NCBI RefSeq assembly: GCF_021151785.1
Contig: NZ_JAGKWP010000034.1
Coordinates: forward strand, 1 to 23,423
Reading direction: 5' to 3'
DNA: 23,423 nucleotides
Origin: Flavobacterium sp.
GTDB lineage: Bacteria > Bacteroidota > Bacteroidia > Flavobacteriales > Flavobacteriaceae
Shown: piece by piece, positions 8,701 to 16,438 of the stretch
How positions within the stretch are numbered: the first letter of the stretch is position 1
How the letters are laid out: every line of letters begins with the position of its first letter
Notes under the pieces: model-generated
What the model was told of the DNA's origin: nothing
Database searches by the model: none
What the model saw: only the letters and a program-made list of their open reading frames with translations
Translations under genes and position numbers: made by a program

Positions 8701-8926
8701 TATTGGTAACAGAACAATTGGTACTTCTGCATTGGGTGGTATGTTATTCGGTACTATTTTCGGAGTAATATTAATCCCTGGATTGTATTATATTTTTGGA
8801 AAATTAGCTGAAGGTAGAAAAATGATTAAAAATGAAGATTTTACTCCTTTAACGGAAGATATTGAATACAATCATAAAGATAAAAAGCAAAAAAATAAAG
8901 AAAACAATCATGATGAGACAAAATAA
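5717..8926 (+). CDS. RND multidrug efflux permease (AcrB/HAE1 type)
   Basis: This 1069-residue protein is the proton-driven inner-membrane pump of the operon. The N-terminus FKNFIKRPVMAIVVSLII is the first membrane helix. Two large periplasmic loops follow, at about residues 35-335 and 560-870, giving the usual 12-helix layout. The proton-relay aspartates D408 and D409 lie in GIVVDDAIVVVEAVH, and the partner lysine K939 lies in GLLGKNAVLIVEYA. All three essential charged residues are therefore present, almost at AcrB numbering. The relay sequence is of the hydrophobe/amphiphile (HAE1) type rather than the heavy-metal (CzcA) type. The last 25 residues are highly charged (NHKDKKQKNKENNHDE) and cytoplasmic. 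The gene overlaps the start of the outer-membrane factor gene. Substrates cannot be predicted from sequence alone. Confidence 0.96.
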   Translation: MFKNFIKRPVMAIVVSLIIIFMGLLSIKTLPISQFPEIAPPRVIVTLAYPGASADVLVKSALIPLERSINGVPGMKYMVSDATSAGEATIQVVFELGTDPNQAVVNVKNRVDKVINNLPHLVQLEGVIVNVVQPSMLMYINLYSNDKNSDEKFLYNYANVNIIPEIQRINGISQAQILGNRNYAMRIWLNPDRMRAYKVSVDEVMKAMAEQSIIGRPGRLGQATGIKSQSLEYVLVYQGRYNKPEQYENIIIRSTSEGEIIKLKDIGKVQFGSEFFDIYSNKDGHPSAAIQLKQVYGSNASDVIEQVKHKMEELKGSFPPGMKYEVSYDVSNFLDASIDKVIHTLGEAFILVALVVFIFLGDWRSTLIPIIAVPISLIGAFIFMKAFGLTINLITLFALVLAIGIVVDDAIVVVEAVHLKMEEDHVGPYKAVQRVLGEIGGAVVAITLLMTSVFVPVAFMTGPVGVFYRQFSITMASSIVLSGIVALTLTPVLCAMILKNTHGQPRKKTPINRFIDAFNRWFEKLTGKYTNILTKIVDRRLVTFLVLGGFAVGTFFVNETLPAGFIPGEDQGMIYAIIQTPPGSTLENTNAVARKLQAIAKKVEGIQSVSSLAGYEVLTEGRGSNAGTCLINLKPWEDREHSVHEIIEELEEKSKDFGAVIEYFEPPAVPGYGAAGGLSLRLLDKTNGEDYHEFDRINKEFMSELGKRKELTGLFTFYAANYPQYEIVIDNQAAMQKGVSIGNAMENLNILIGSTYEQGFIRFNNFFKVYVQSGPEFRRYASDLLNYYVKNDKGEMVPYSAFMTLKKRQGPNEITRYNLYNSAAIRAVPANGYTTGEAIKAIQEVAKKHLPHGYDVDWEGLSFDEARRGNEGIIIFGIVLIFVYLVLAAQYESFILPMAVVLSLPAGIFGTFFLLKLFGLANDIYAQVGLVMLVGLLGKNAVLIVEYAVQKNQQGMSILDSAIEGAKVRFRPILMTSFAFIAGLIPLVKATGAGAIGNRTIGTSALGGMLFGTIFGVILIPGLYYIFGKLAEGRKMIKNEDFTPLTEDIEYNHKDKKQKNKENNHDETK

Positions 8927-10346
8927 AATCATTCAATCATTAGTGACTGGAAGTTTATTTTTGGCTATTTCTTGTGGAATTCCAAAAGTAACGATAAAAG
9001 AAAATCAAGTAAATGTTCCTTCGAGTTATGTAACTAACTCGAAAGAAACATCTACTGATGCTAAAATAAAATGGAAAACATTTTTTGATGATCCTAATTT
9101 GCAGCAATTAATTGATTTGGCCCTTGTTAATAATAAAGAGTTGAATATCTTGATGCAAAAAGTAGCTATGTCTCAAAATGAAATTCAGGCTAAAACTGGT
9201 GAATATTTACCGAGTATAGGTTTTGGTGCAGGTGCAGATTTAGACAAGGTTGGTAAATACACCAGAAATGGTGCGGTTGAAGAAAATTTAAACATAAGAG
9301 AAGAAGAAAAGTTTCCAGAGCCTCTAACTAATTATAAGTTTGGGTTATACAGTACTTGGGAATTAGACGTCTGGAAAAAATTACGCAATGCTAAGAAAGT
9401 GGCGGTAATGGAATTCATGGCTTCTCAAGAAGGAAAAAATTATTTAGTTACTAATCTTGTAGCAGAAATTTCATCTTCTTATTATGAGTTAATCGCCTTA
9501 GATAGTCAATTAAAAAATCTTGAGCAAAATATTGATATTCAAAAGAATGCTCTAGACATTGTTAAATTACTTAAAGAATCAGCCAGAACTACGCAATTAG
9601 CTGTAAAACGATTTGAGGCAGAAGTGCAAAAAAATCAAAGTGAAATTTACAATTTAAAACAAGATATCATTGAAACGGAGAATAAAATCAATTTTTTAGT
9701 GGGTCGAATTCCTCAACCCATTGTTCGAAGCACAGTGAATTTTCTCCAAATGGAACCTAAAATGGTCCAAACAGGTTTGCCATCAGATTTATTAGAAAAT
9801 CGTCCAGATATCAAGCAAGCTCAGCTTGAGATGGAAGCAGCTAAATTAAATATTAAAGTAGCTAAAGCGAATTTTTATCCTTCTTTTGGTTTAAAGGCGG
9901 GTGTAGGTTATGAAGCCTTTAATCCTAAATTCTTACTGAGTTCACCTTCTTCATTATTATATAATTTAGCAGGTGATGCAATAATGCCTTTGGTAAATAG
10001 AAATGGAATTAAAGCGGCCTATAAAAATGCATCTGCAAAGCAAATTCAAACGGTTTATGAATACGAGCAAACTATTTTAAATGCTTATACTGAAGTTGTA
10101 AATCAAATGTCAAAAATTGATAATCTTCAGCAGTCATTTAAATTAAAAAGAGATCAAGTTGATGCATTAAATGAGTCTATTTCAATAGCTAATCAACTAT
10201 TTCAATCCGCTCGTGCAGATTATATGGAAGTGTTGTTAACCCAACGAGATGCATTAGAAGCTAAAACAGCTTTAATTGAAACACGTAAAAACCAAATGCT
10301 TGCAGTAATTAATTTATATAAAGCACTTGGTGGAGGATGGAATTAA
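8910..10346 (+). CDS. TolC-family outer-membrane efflux lipoprotein (NodT/OprM type)
   Basis: The 478-residue product forms the outer-membrane exit duct of the efflux system. A signal peptide ends in the lipobox LAISC, so the mature N-terminal Cys is probably lipidated, as in OprM. The body has the TolC internal duplication: two long coiled-coil stretches (about 150-260 and 370-460). The motif LLENRPDIKQAQLEMEAAK at the start of the second repeat is typical of NodT-family factors. I chose the ATG pair at 8910/8913. The frame could extend back to 8862, but that would place a charged stretch before the signal peptide and overlap the pump gene by 65 bp. The chosen start overlaps the pump gene by 14-17 bp, suggesting translational coupling. 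Confidence 0.93.
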   Translation: MMRQNKIIQSLVTGSLFLAISCGIPKVTIKENQVNVPSSYVTNSKETSTDAKIKWKTFFDDPNLQQLIDLALVNNKELNILMQKVAMSQNEIQAKTGEYLPSIGFGAGADLDKVGKYTRNGAVEENLNIREEEKFPEPLTNYKFGLYSTWELDVWKKLRNAKKVAVMEFMASQEGKNYLVTNLVAEISSSYYELIALDSQLKNLEQNIDIQKNALDIVKLLKESARTTQLAVKRFEAEVQKNQSEIYNLKQDIIETENKINFLVGRIPQPIVRSTVNFLQMEPKMVQTGLPSDLLENRPDIKQAQLEMEAAKLNIKVAKANFYPSFGLKAGVGYEAFNPKFLLSSPSSLLYNLAGDAIMPLVNRNGIKAAYKNASAKQIQTVYEYEQTILNAYTEVVNQMSKIDNLQQSFKLKRDQVDALNESISIANQLFQSARADYMEVLLTQRDALEAKTALIETRKNQMLAVINLYKALGGGWN

Positions 10347-10375
10347 TTTTTTTATAGTAAATTGAGTTAGTATTT

Positions 10376-10406
10376 AAAAAAGTCGTCAGAAATGGCGACT
10401 TTTTTT
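10376..10406 (+). terminator. Rho-independent terminator of the RND efflux operon
   Basis: AAAAAAGTCG (10376-10385) pairs with CGACTTTTTT (10396-10405), with two further inner pairs around an AGAAAT loop, and the right arm runs into a T tract ending at 10406. It lies 29 bp after the outer-membrane factor stop. The A-rich left arm means it may also act on the opposite strand, though no minus gene ends there. Confidence 0.8.
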
Positions 10407-10430
10407 ATATTTAAGGTAAAAAATAAATAG

Positions 10431-11285
10431 ATGCAACAACGAGAAATTACACTTATTTTGTCAGGTGGTGGAGCTAGAGGTATTGCGCACATTGCTGTGA
10501 TTGAAGCTTTGTTAAAAAAAGGATATGTTATACGTTCTATTTCTGGTACCTCAATGGGTGCTTTAATAGGAGGTGTGTATGCTGTTGGAAAGTTAGAAGA
10601 GTTTAAAGAGTGGTTATTGAAAGTTAATAAACAAAAAATATTTAAACTAATTGATTTTAGTTTTTCATCACAAGGATTAGTTAAAGGTGATCGAATTTTT
10701 AATGAAATTAAATCGTTTATTACTGATGTAGCTATTGAACAATTACCTGTAGTATACAATGCCACAGCATTTGATATTGCAAATAATAGGGAAGTAGTGT
10801 TTGATTCAGGAAGTCTATTTCAAGCCATACGAGCTTCAATTTCTATACCTACAATTTTTACTCCAGTACTTCTTAATGATGCTGTTTTTGTTGATGGTGG
10901 AGTAGTGAATAATTTACCTATTAGTAATGCTATTAGAACTCCAAATGATCTTGTTATTGCAGTTAATGTGAATGGTGGTCTTTCAGAAGAGGTTACAACT
11001 TCATCTAAAATATTTAAAAATAATTCACAATATTCTTTGAAATCATTGATTAAAAGTAAGGATAGGAAAATAAATTATTTTACTTTGATTAATACGACCC
11101 TAGTTACTATGACCAATCATATGTCAAATGTACTATTGGAAAAGAATCCTCCTGATATTTTAATTGATATTTCAAGAGATTGTGCGGGTATATTTGAATT
11201 TTATAGAGCTCAAGAGATAATCGAATTCGGTGAAAAAGCAATAATTAAAGCTATGCCAGAAATTGAAGCAAAAATATTATTCTAA
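10431..11285 (+). CDS. Patatin-like phospholipase family protein
   Basis: This 284-residue protein has all elements of a patatin Ser-Asp dyad hydrolase. The oxyanion-hole loop is SGGGARG at residues 11-17. The nucleophile elbow is GTSMG with Ser41, and the catalytic Asp155 sits in VDGG followed by VVNNLPIS. It should cleave acyl esters of lipids, but the natural substrate is unknown. There is no signal peptide or membrane segment, so it is probably cytosolic, like the RssA group of bacterial patatins. The gene starts 25 bp after the efflux terminator. It ends inside the 3' end of the convergent carboxypeptidase gene (9-bp overlap), with no terminator visible between the two. Family is secure. 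Confidence 0.93.
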   Translation: MQQREITLILSGGGARGIAHIAVIEALLKKGYVIRSISGTSMGALIGGVYAVGKLEEFKEWLLKVNKQKIFKLIDFSFSSQGLVKGDRIFNEIKSFITDVAIEQLPVVYNATAFDIANNREVVFDSGSLFQAIRASISIPTIFTPVLLNDAVFVDGGVVNNLPISNAIRTPNDLVIAVNVNGGLSEEVTTSSKIFKNNSQYSLKSLIKSKDRKINYFTLINTTLVTMTNHMSNVLLEKNPPDILIDISRDCAGIFEFYRAQEIIEFGEKAIIKAMPEIEAKILF

Positions 11286-12992
11286 CGTTCTGTAAACTGG
11301 ATATTGTAAATGTGCTTTTTCATAATAAATAGAATGCTTGTAAATCCAATCGAGTTGAGCTGTACCATTTTCCGAAAAGGCCTTTTCCTCCTTTTTTTTG
11401 GTTTCAAATTTATCCCTTAAATTCGGATTTTTTGCTAATAATTCACTTGCAATATCTTCAAAAACATAGGCAGAAAAATATTCTTTTTGTTGTAAAATAG
11501 CATCGAAAAAATTCCAATTAAAATAAGAATCAACAGCTTCAGGTTCTAATGTTTCTAGTAAATATTTTACTCCAAACTGATTGGTTGGAAACAAATAATC
11601 TCCTTTCATAAATCTTATTTTTTCCTTAGATTTTGAAATTTTGGTGTTATAATGTCCATAGTGTCCTTCATATGCCGATTTGCTGGTTTGATATTCTATA
11701 ATTTTATAGCTTTCAACTTCAATTATAGAATCGCTATCTAAAATGTTATAGGTTAAACCATTTAATTTTAAAAGATCTAATATTGGCCATTGTGATTGAG
11801 GAACAATATAAGCTTTAGGAATTTTTACAAATGAAATGGGTTTATAATTAGCATAAAAAGGGATAGGTCGGGTAAAAGGTCGATTTTTGTCATAGAACAA
11901 ACGCTCTTTACCTGATACTGAACTAGCTATATATTTACCTTCATAGCCTTTAAAATTTAAGTGACTTACTTTTGTGGAATCAATGGTCCAACTTAAAGGA
12001 TAGTCGTCTCCAGCTTTATATTCTTTTAAAGCTTCTTGTCTGTATTTTTTAATTTGAGATGCATTTTGATTAGCATAGTTTATTGTACTCACCATAAACT
12101 CGTAAGTCACTTTTACTCGGTCTTTGTAAGGTTTAAGCATATGTGTTTCTGGTACAAAACCTAATGTATGAAACAGTGTAGTGTAGCCCGTAGCATATCT
12201 TGGAGTATCAGTAAACTGTTCATAGCCTAAATCTGGTTTTGCCCCATGAATATTTACATAAGGGACAACATCTATTTTCTTTTTTAGCATGTCCTTTACA
12301 AGGGAAGGATACATTTCATTTATAAAATAATTTCCTAAACTATTTCCTAATCGTTCGTGTTGAGTGGCTATACAAGTGAATGTGTATTGATAATCAGCAC
12401 CATTAGATACATGATTATCCAAAAAAATATCAGGCTGAACAAGGTGAAAAATCTGCTGAAAACTTTTAGCGTTACGTGTGTCAGATTTAATAAAATCTCG
12501 ATTCAAATCAAAGTTTCTTGCATTCCCTCTAAAACCATAAGATTCTGGACCATTTTGATTGGCTCTTGATGAACTATTTCGGTTTAACATTCCGTCAATA
12601 TTATAAACCGGAATTACAATAATTTGGGTATTTCTTGAAGTTTTTATTTTGTTCAAAGCCAAATCCCTTACTAATGACATGGAGGCATCAATTCCATCTG
12701 GCTCACCTGGATGAATTCCGTTATTAATTAATATTTTGGTTTTATCAGATGTGAAACTAAAATCTTTATCAGATGAATAAATTATTATATGAAGAGGTTT
12801 TCCACTATCTGTTAAACCCATTTCTTGCATATGGATGGTTTCAAAATAAGCATCTAGTTTTTGATAATAGGCTATGCATTCTTCGTATGTTACAGATTGG
12901 TTACCGTTTCCTTTTTCGAAGGTTGTTTTCCAATCATTTTGAGAAAAGCATAATTGGGTTATTAATACAAATACTAAAACTATTTTGTTCAT
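11277..12992 (-). CDS. Secreted M14 family zinc carboxypeptidase
   Basis: The 571-residue product starts with the signal peptide MNKIVLVFVLITQLCFSQ, probably cut after Ser17, so it should be exported. The M14 zinc site is seen as H94 and E97 in NNGIHPGEPDG and H194 in DNHVSNGAD. A substrate-binding arginine lies in NRDF (residues 164-167). Glu282 in PETHMLKPY is a plausible catalytic glutamate. The peptidase domain covers roughly residues 35-300. The following 270 residues are of unknown fold, with no C-terminal sorting domain recognised. The gene follows coaD by 43 bp and is probably read from the same transcript, although they share no evident function. It could trim peptides for nutrition or cell-wall turnover; that is inference. 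Confidence 0.92.
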   Translation of the reverse strand: MNKIVLVFVLITQLCFSQNDWKTTFEKGNGNQSVTYEECIAYYQKLDAYFETIHMQEMGLTDSGKPLHIIIYSSDKDFSFTSDKTKILINNGIHPGEPDGIDASMSLVRDLALNKIKTSRNTQIIVIPVYNIDGMLNRNSSSRANQNGPESYGFRGNARNFDLNRDFIKSDTRNAKSFQQIFHLVQPDIFLDNHVSNGADYQYTFTCIATQHERLGNSLGNYFINEMYPSLVKDMLKKKIDVVPYVNIHGAKPDLGYEQFTDTPRYATGYTTLFHTLGFVPETHMLKPYKDRVKVTYEFMVSTINYANQNASQIKKYRQEALKEYKAGDDYPLSWTIDSTKVSHLNFKGYEGKYIASSVSGKERLFYDKNRPFTRPIPFYANYKPISFVKIPKAYIVPQSQWPILDLLKLNGLTYNILDSDSIIEVESYKIIEYQTSKSAYEGHYGHYNTKISKSKEKIRFMKGDYLFPTNQFGVKYLLETLEPEAVDSYFNWNFFDAILQQKEYFSAYVFEDIASELLAKNPNLRDKFETKKKEEKAFSENGTAQLDWIYKHSIYYEKAHLQYPVYRTLE

Positions 12993-13035
12993 ATATGAGT
13001 AAATCTAAATGATAAAAGTAATTTATGAGACTGAC

Positions 13036-13491
13036 TTATTTTTTCAAAACAGATTCAGGAACTAACTGAGAAATATCCCCTCCATTTCTTAAAACATCTC
13101 TGACTATACTTGAAGAAATAAAAGAGGTTCTTGCAGCTGTTAGTAGAAATACAGTTTCAATTTTTGACATCACCCTATTGGTATGTGCAATTGCTTTTTC
13201 AAATTCAAAATCGGCAGGATTCCTTAAACCTCTTAAAATAAAACCAGCTTTTTGTTTTTTACATAAGTCAATAGTCAATCCTGTGTAAGTTATTACTTTA
13301 ACTTTAGGCTCGTGTTTAAACGCTTCTTCTATAAATTGTTTTCTATCTTCAAGAGAATACATATATTTTTTATCTGCATTGACACCAATAGCAACTATTA
13401 TTTCATCAAATAAAGAAACACCTCTATTAATTATGTCATAGTGTCCATTGGTAATAGGATCAAAAGAACCTGGAAATATAGCTTTTTTCAT
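13036..13491 (-). CDS. coaD: Phosphopantetheine adenylyltransferase
   Basis: CoaD transfers AMP from ATP to 4'-phosphopantetheine, giving dephospho-CoA, the penultimate step of coenzyme A synthesis. The 151-residue length is normal. The nucleotidyltransferase signature PGSFDPITNGH (residues 7-17) contains the TxGH motif, with His17 stabilising the transition state. RGLRNPADFEFE is the family's substrate-binding segment, and FISSSIVRDV is the C-terminal ATP-binding ISSSxVR motif. The gene begins 3 bp after the ddl stop, so the two form one operon. The M14 peptidase gene follows. Identity is secure. Confidence 0.97.
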   Translation of the reverse strand: MKKAIFPGSFDPITNGHYDIINRGVSLFDEIIVAIGVNADKKYMYSLEDRKQFIEEAFKHEPKVKVITYTGLTIDLCKKQKAGFILRGLRNPADFEFEKAIAHTNRVMSKIETVFLLTAARTSFISSSIVRDVLRNGGDISQLVPESVLKK

Positions 13492-13494
13492 TGT

Positions 13495-14469
13495 TTATTT
13501 TTTTAAGGCAAGTTCAATAGCATTTTCAAATAATTCATGTAATGAAATTCCAGCTTCTCTTGCTTGTTGTGGAAGAATACTTTCAGTTGTTAATCCAGGG
13601 ATGGTATTCATTTCTAACATATGCGGTTCTCCATCTACAATTATAAATTCACTTCTTGAAAAACCTGACATTTTTAAAACTTCATATGCCTTTTTTGCGG
13701 TTGCTTCAACTTTTACTTTAATTTCATCTGAAATTCGTGCAGGTGTAATTTCTTGCGACTTACCTAAATATTTAGCTTCGTAATCAAAAAAATCGTTTTC
13801 CGATACTATTTCAGTTATTGGTAAAACTTTGATTTCGCCCTTAAAATTAATAACCCCAACCGAAACTTCTGTTCCATCTAAGAAACTTTCAATAATAATT
13901 TCATTATCTTCTTTATATGCACTTTCAATAGCAGGAAGTAATTCTTCATTTGTTTTTACTTTTGAAATTCCGAAGCTAGAACCTGATTTATTTGGTTTAA
14001 CAAAACAAGGTAGTCCAACAGTTTCAATAATTAACTTGGTGTTTATTTCATCACCTTTATTTAGGTAATAGGAAGTTGCTGTTTTTATGCCATATGGCTT
14101 TAAAACGGATAACAAATCACGTTTGTTAAAAGTTAATGCTGCTTGATAATAATTACATGATGTTTGAGGAATTTGCAATAATTCAAAATAGGCTTGCATT
14201 AATCCGTCTTCTCCAGGCGTACCATGAATAGCATTAAAAACAACATCAAAAGTTATTTTAGTTCCATCTACATCAACTGAAAAATCATTTTTATTAATTG
14301 GATATTCTTGTTCGTTAGCGTCTACATAAACCCATTTCTCCTTAAAAATATGTATGCGATAGGCGTTGAATTTTGAAGTATCTAAATGATTAAAAACTAC
14401 ATTTCCACTTGTTAAGGAGATTTTATATTCACTTGAATAACCTCCCATTATAATTGCTACGTTTGTCAT
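13495..14469 (-). CDS. ddl: D-alanine--D-alanine ligase
   Basis: Ddl makes the D-Ala-D-Ala dipeptide for peptidoglycan precursors, in the cytosol and using ATP. The 324-residue protein has the N-terminal VAIIMGGYSSEYKISLTSG, the HGTPGEDGLMQ motif of the family, and an ATP-grasp core. The core includes IIESFLDGTEVSVGV, the YEAKYLGKSQEITPA loop and the metal-binding EMNTIPGLT near the C-terminus. I chose ATG 14469. The frame extends five residues to a TTG at 14484, but ATG gives the standard MTNVAIIMGG start. It is the first gene of ddl-coaD-M14 and faces the PASTA gene, a protein type that binds peptidoglycan stems elsewhere. Identity is secure. Confidence 0.96.
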   Translation of the reverse strand: MTNVAIIMGGYSSEYKISLTSGNVVFNHLDTSKFNAYRIHIFKEKWVYVDANEQEYPINKNDFSVDVDGTKITFDVVFNAIHGTPGEDGLMQAYFELLQIPQTSCNYYQAALTFNKRDLLSVLKPYGIKTATSYYLNKGDEINTKLIIETVGLPCFVKPNKSGSSFGISKVKTNEELLPAIESAYKEDNEIIIESFLDGTEVSVGVINFKGEIKVLPITEIVSENDFFDYEAKYLGKSQEITPARISDEIKVKVEATAKKAYEVLKMSGFSRSEFIIVDGEPHMLEMNTIPGLTTESILPQQAREAGISLHELFENAIELALKK

Positions 14470-14495
14470 TAGTTCTATATACAATATGTTTCATA

Positions 14496-14503
14496 CAAAT
14501 TTA
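14496..14503 (-). promoter_or_regulatory. Possible -7 promoter box of the ddl-coaD operon
   Basis: The minus strand reads TAAATTTG, an exact TAnnTTTG box, 26 bp before the ddl ATG. A start near 14489 would give a leader of about 20 nt. No TTG lies at the expected -33 distance, so the call is tentative. Confidence 0.4.
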
Positions 14504-14579
14504 TTATAAATACTTTAGTGTAAAAAAGAAATTTGAAATAAACTAAAAAGGTTTTTTTAGCGTTAAGCAGATATTAACA

Positions 14580-14609
14580 TTGTATCCAAAAAGAAATTTA
14601 GTATTTTTG
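14580..14609 (+). promoter_or_regulatory. Strong predicted flavobacterial promoter for PASTA-rluD
   Basis: TTG (14580-14582), exactly 19 bp, then TATTTTTG (14602-14609): a full match to the Bacteroidota housekeeping consensus. Transcription should begin near 14615, leaving a leader of only about 10 nt before ATG 14626. Confidence 0.7.
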
Positions 14610-14625
14610 CTAAAATTATTGACAT

Positions 14626-15240
14626 ATGAGTTTAGGAAAGTTTCTAACTAGTTTTACGTTTTTCAAGCAATTATTTTTAGCTATTGTTATTACAGTAGTT
14701 TTTTTATTCGCCTTAATCAAATTTTTAGATTTCAGAACCAATCATGGAGAAGAAATTAATGTTCCAGATTTGTCTAAAATGAAATTAGAAGTAGCTGAGG
14801 AAAAATTAGATGAAGATGGCTTAGAAGTTTTCTTGCTTGACACAGTAGATTTCCGACCTGAATTTCCTCCTTACACGATTGTAGAACAAGACCCTAAGCC
14901 TAATTCTAAAGTAAAAGACGGTAGAAAAATATATGTTAAATTGAATGCAGGAGGATACACAACTGTTATTATTCCCGATCTTATTAATAAAACATTCCGT
15001 CAAGCTGCAAGTACTATTCGTGCGTTAGGATTAGTTGAAGGTAAAACAAAATATGTACCAAATATTGCAAAAGATGTAGTTTTAGAAGTCTTACAAAATG
15101 GTAAAAAACTAAAACCAGGCGATAAAATTCTTAAAAATTCGACTGTTGATTTTGTATTAGGTGATGGAAAAGAGTTATTTAAAGAGGAAGAATTAGATTC
15201 TATACCAACACAAAATATTGATACAACAACAACCCCATAA
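14626..15240 (+). CDS. PASTA domain-containing membrane protein
   Basis: This 204-residue protein has one membrane helix (about residues 15-34, LFLAIVITVVFLFALIKF) followed by two PASTA domains. The first, about 44-108, begins INVPDLSKMKLEVAEEKL and ends with VKLNAGG. The second, about 109-185, begins VIIPDLINKTFRQAASTI and ends with VDFVLGDG. The predicted topology places the PASTA domains in the periplasm, where such domains elsewhere bind peptidoglycan fragments or beta-lactams. There is no kinase or transpeptidase domain, unlike PknB-type or PBP2x-type PASTA proteins. It sits 5 bp before rluD in one operon and faces ddl, so a cell-wall role is plausible but inferred. The tail (SIPTQNIDTTTTP) looks unstructured. 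Confidence 0.9.
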   Translation: MSLGKFLTSFTFFKQLFLAIVITVVFLFALIKFLDFRTNHGEEINVPDLSKMKLEVAEEKLDEDGLEVFLLDTVDFRPEFPPYTIVEQDPKPNSKVKDGRKIYVKLNAGGYTTVIIPDLINKTFRQAASTIRALGLVEGKTKYVPNIAKDVVLEVLQNGKKLKPGDKILKNSTVDFVLGDGKELFKEEELDSIPTQNIDTTTTP

Positions 15241-15245
15241 AACAG

Positions 15246-16280
15246 ATGCAAGAATTTTTAAATGAAAATGAATTTGAGGATGATTTGTATGAACATCATC
15301 GTTTTGTAGTTGCTAAAGGACAACAATCACTTCGTGTAGATAAATTCTTAATGAATGTTATTGAGAATACAACTCGTAATAAAATTCAAAAAGCTGCAGA
15401 TGCAGGAAATATTTTCGTTAATGAAATAGTTGTAAAATCTAATTATAAAGTTAAGCCTAACGACGTTGTTCGAGTAATGATGGAACATCCACCTTACGAA
15501 CATCTTTTAAAAGGTGAAAATATACCAATTGATATTGTTTATGAAGATGATCAAGTGTTGGTTGTAAATAAACCAGCAGGAATGGTAGTCCATCCTGGAC
15601 ATGGAAATTATTCTGGAACGTTAGTTAATGCATTAGCATTTCACTTTGATAATTTGCCTATGAATTCTAGTGAAAGACCTGGGGTGGTTCACCGAATTGA
15701 TAAAGATACTTCAGGTTTATTAGTAGTTGCAAAAACGGAGCATGCTATGAACCATTTAACGAAACAATTTGCTGAAAAAACTTCTGAAAGAGAATATGTG
15801 GCTATTGTTTGGGGAAATATAGAAGAAGAAGAAGGTACAGTTGAAGGAAATATAGATCGACATCAAACAAACCGTATGCAAATGGCTGTCTATCCAGATG
15901 GTGAAAAAGGTAAACCAGCTGTAACACATTACAAAGTTATCGAACGATTAGGCTATGTAACAGTTGTTTCTTGTAAACTAGAAACGGGACGTACACACCA
16001 AATACGCGTGCATATGAAGTACATTGGGCACACCTTGTTCAATGATGAGCGTTATGGAGGAGACCAAATTTTAAAAGGTACTACTTTCACAAAATACAAA
16101 CAATTTGTAGATAATTGTTTTAAAACATTACCAAGGCAAGCACTACATGCCAAAACCTTAGGATTTGAACATCCAACTTCAGGTGAATTTTTAAGATTTG
16201 ATACTGAAATACCAAAAGATATGGTAGATTGTATTGAAAAATGGCGTACATATTCTAAAGCTGTGCAAATAGAGGAATAA
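15246..16280 (+). CDS. rluD: RluA-family 23S rRNA pseudouridine synthase (RluD-like)
   Basis: The 344-residue protein begins with an S4 RNA-binding domain (about residues 28-90, LRVDKFLMNVIENTTRNKIQ). The RluA catalytic domain follows, with the signature HRIDKDTSGLLVVAKT and catalytic Asp152. Other conserved blocks are VVNKPAGMVVHPGHGN, ETGRTHQIRVHM and QALHAKTLGF. RluD converts uridines in helix 69 of 23S rRNA to pseudouridine. The S4 plus catalytic layout and length support RluD over RluA (no S4 domain), but RluC-like specificity cannot be fully excluded. It follows the PASTA gene by 5 bp, so it is co-transcribed. That pairing is a gene-order habit rather than a known functional link. Confidence 0.9.
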   Translation: MQEFLNENEFEDDLYEHHRFVVAKGQQSLRVDKFLMNVIENTTRNKIQKAADAGNIFVNEIVVKSNYKVKPNDVVRVMMEHPPYEHLLKGENIPIDIVYEDDQVLVVNKPAGMVVHPGHGNYSGTLVNALAFHFDNLPMNSSERPGVVHRIDKDTSGLLVVAKTEHAMNHLTKQFAEKTSEREYVAIVWGNIEEEEGTVEGNIDRHQTNRMQMAVYPDGEKGKPAVTHYKVIERLGYVTVVSCKLETGRTHQIRVHMKYIGHTLFNDERYGGDQILKGTTFTKYKQFVDNCFKTLPRQALHAKTLGFEHPTSGEFLRFDTEIPKDMVDCIEKWRTYSKAVQIEE

Positions 16281-16283
16281 TTT

Positions 16284-16438
16284 GAAAATCAAAAGATTAT
16301 ATTGATTTTTTTCATTTATTGTAAAATAGATTTCATTTCTTATTTTGGAATAATGAACTTCTTTTTGTAAAAAATTGAATATTTAGTTGAAAAAATACAA
16401 TTTCAATTTCAATTCATTAAAAATCACTTTTGATTTTC
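16284..16438. repeat. 12-bp perfect inverted repeat flanking the rluD-mutase gap
   Basis: GAAAATCAAAAG at 16284-16295 and its exact complement CTTTTGATTTTC at 16427-16438 lie 131 bp apart in the non-coding gap. Each arm also overlaps a local hairpin (16285-16309 and 16420-16437), so the long and short pairings exclude each other. The region is very AT-rich, which raises the odds of a chance match. Confidence 0.5.
16285..16312 (+). terminator. Weak AT-rich terminator-like hairpin after rluD
   Basis: AAAATCAA (16285-16292) pairs with TTGATTTT (16302-16309) around a 9-nt loop and is followed by a short T run to 16312. It lies 4 bp after the rluD stop. The stem has only two G/C pairs, so it would be weak. 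Confidence 0.4.

Noticed and set aside
8862..8909. Upstream ATG for the outer-membrane factor
   Set aside because: It would place a lysine-rich stretch before the lipoprotein signal peptide and overlap the pump gene by 65 bp.
14470..14484. TTG start five codons upstream of ddl
   Set aside because: ATG 14469 gives the standard Ddl N-terminus, and no feature favours the TTG.
14543..14560. CTAAAAA/TTTTTAG hairpin in the ddl-PASTA gap
   Set aside because: It has one G/C pair and no gene ends here. It is probably base-composition noise in AT-rich DNA.
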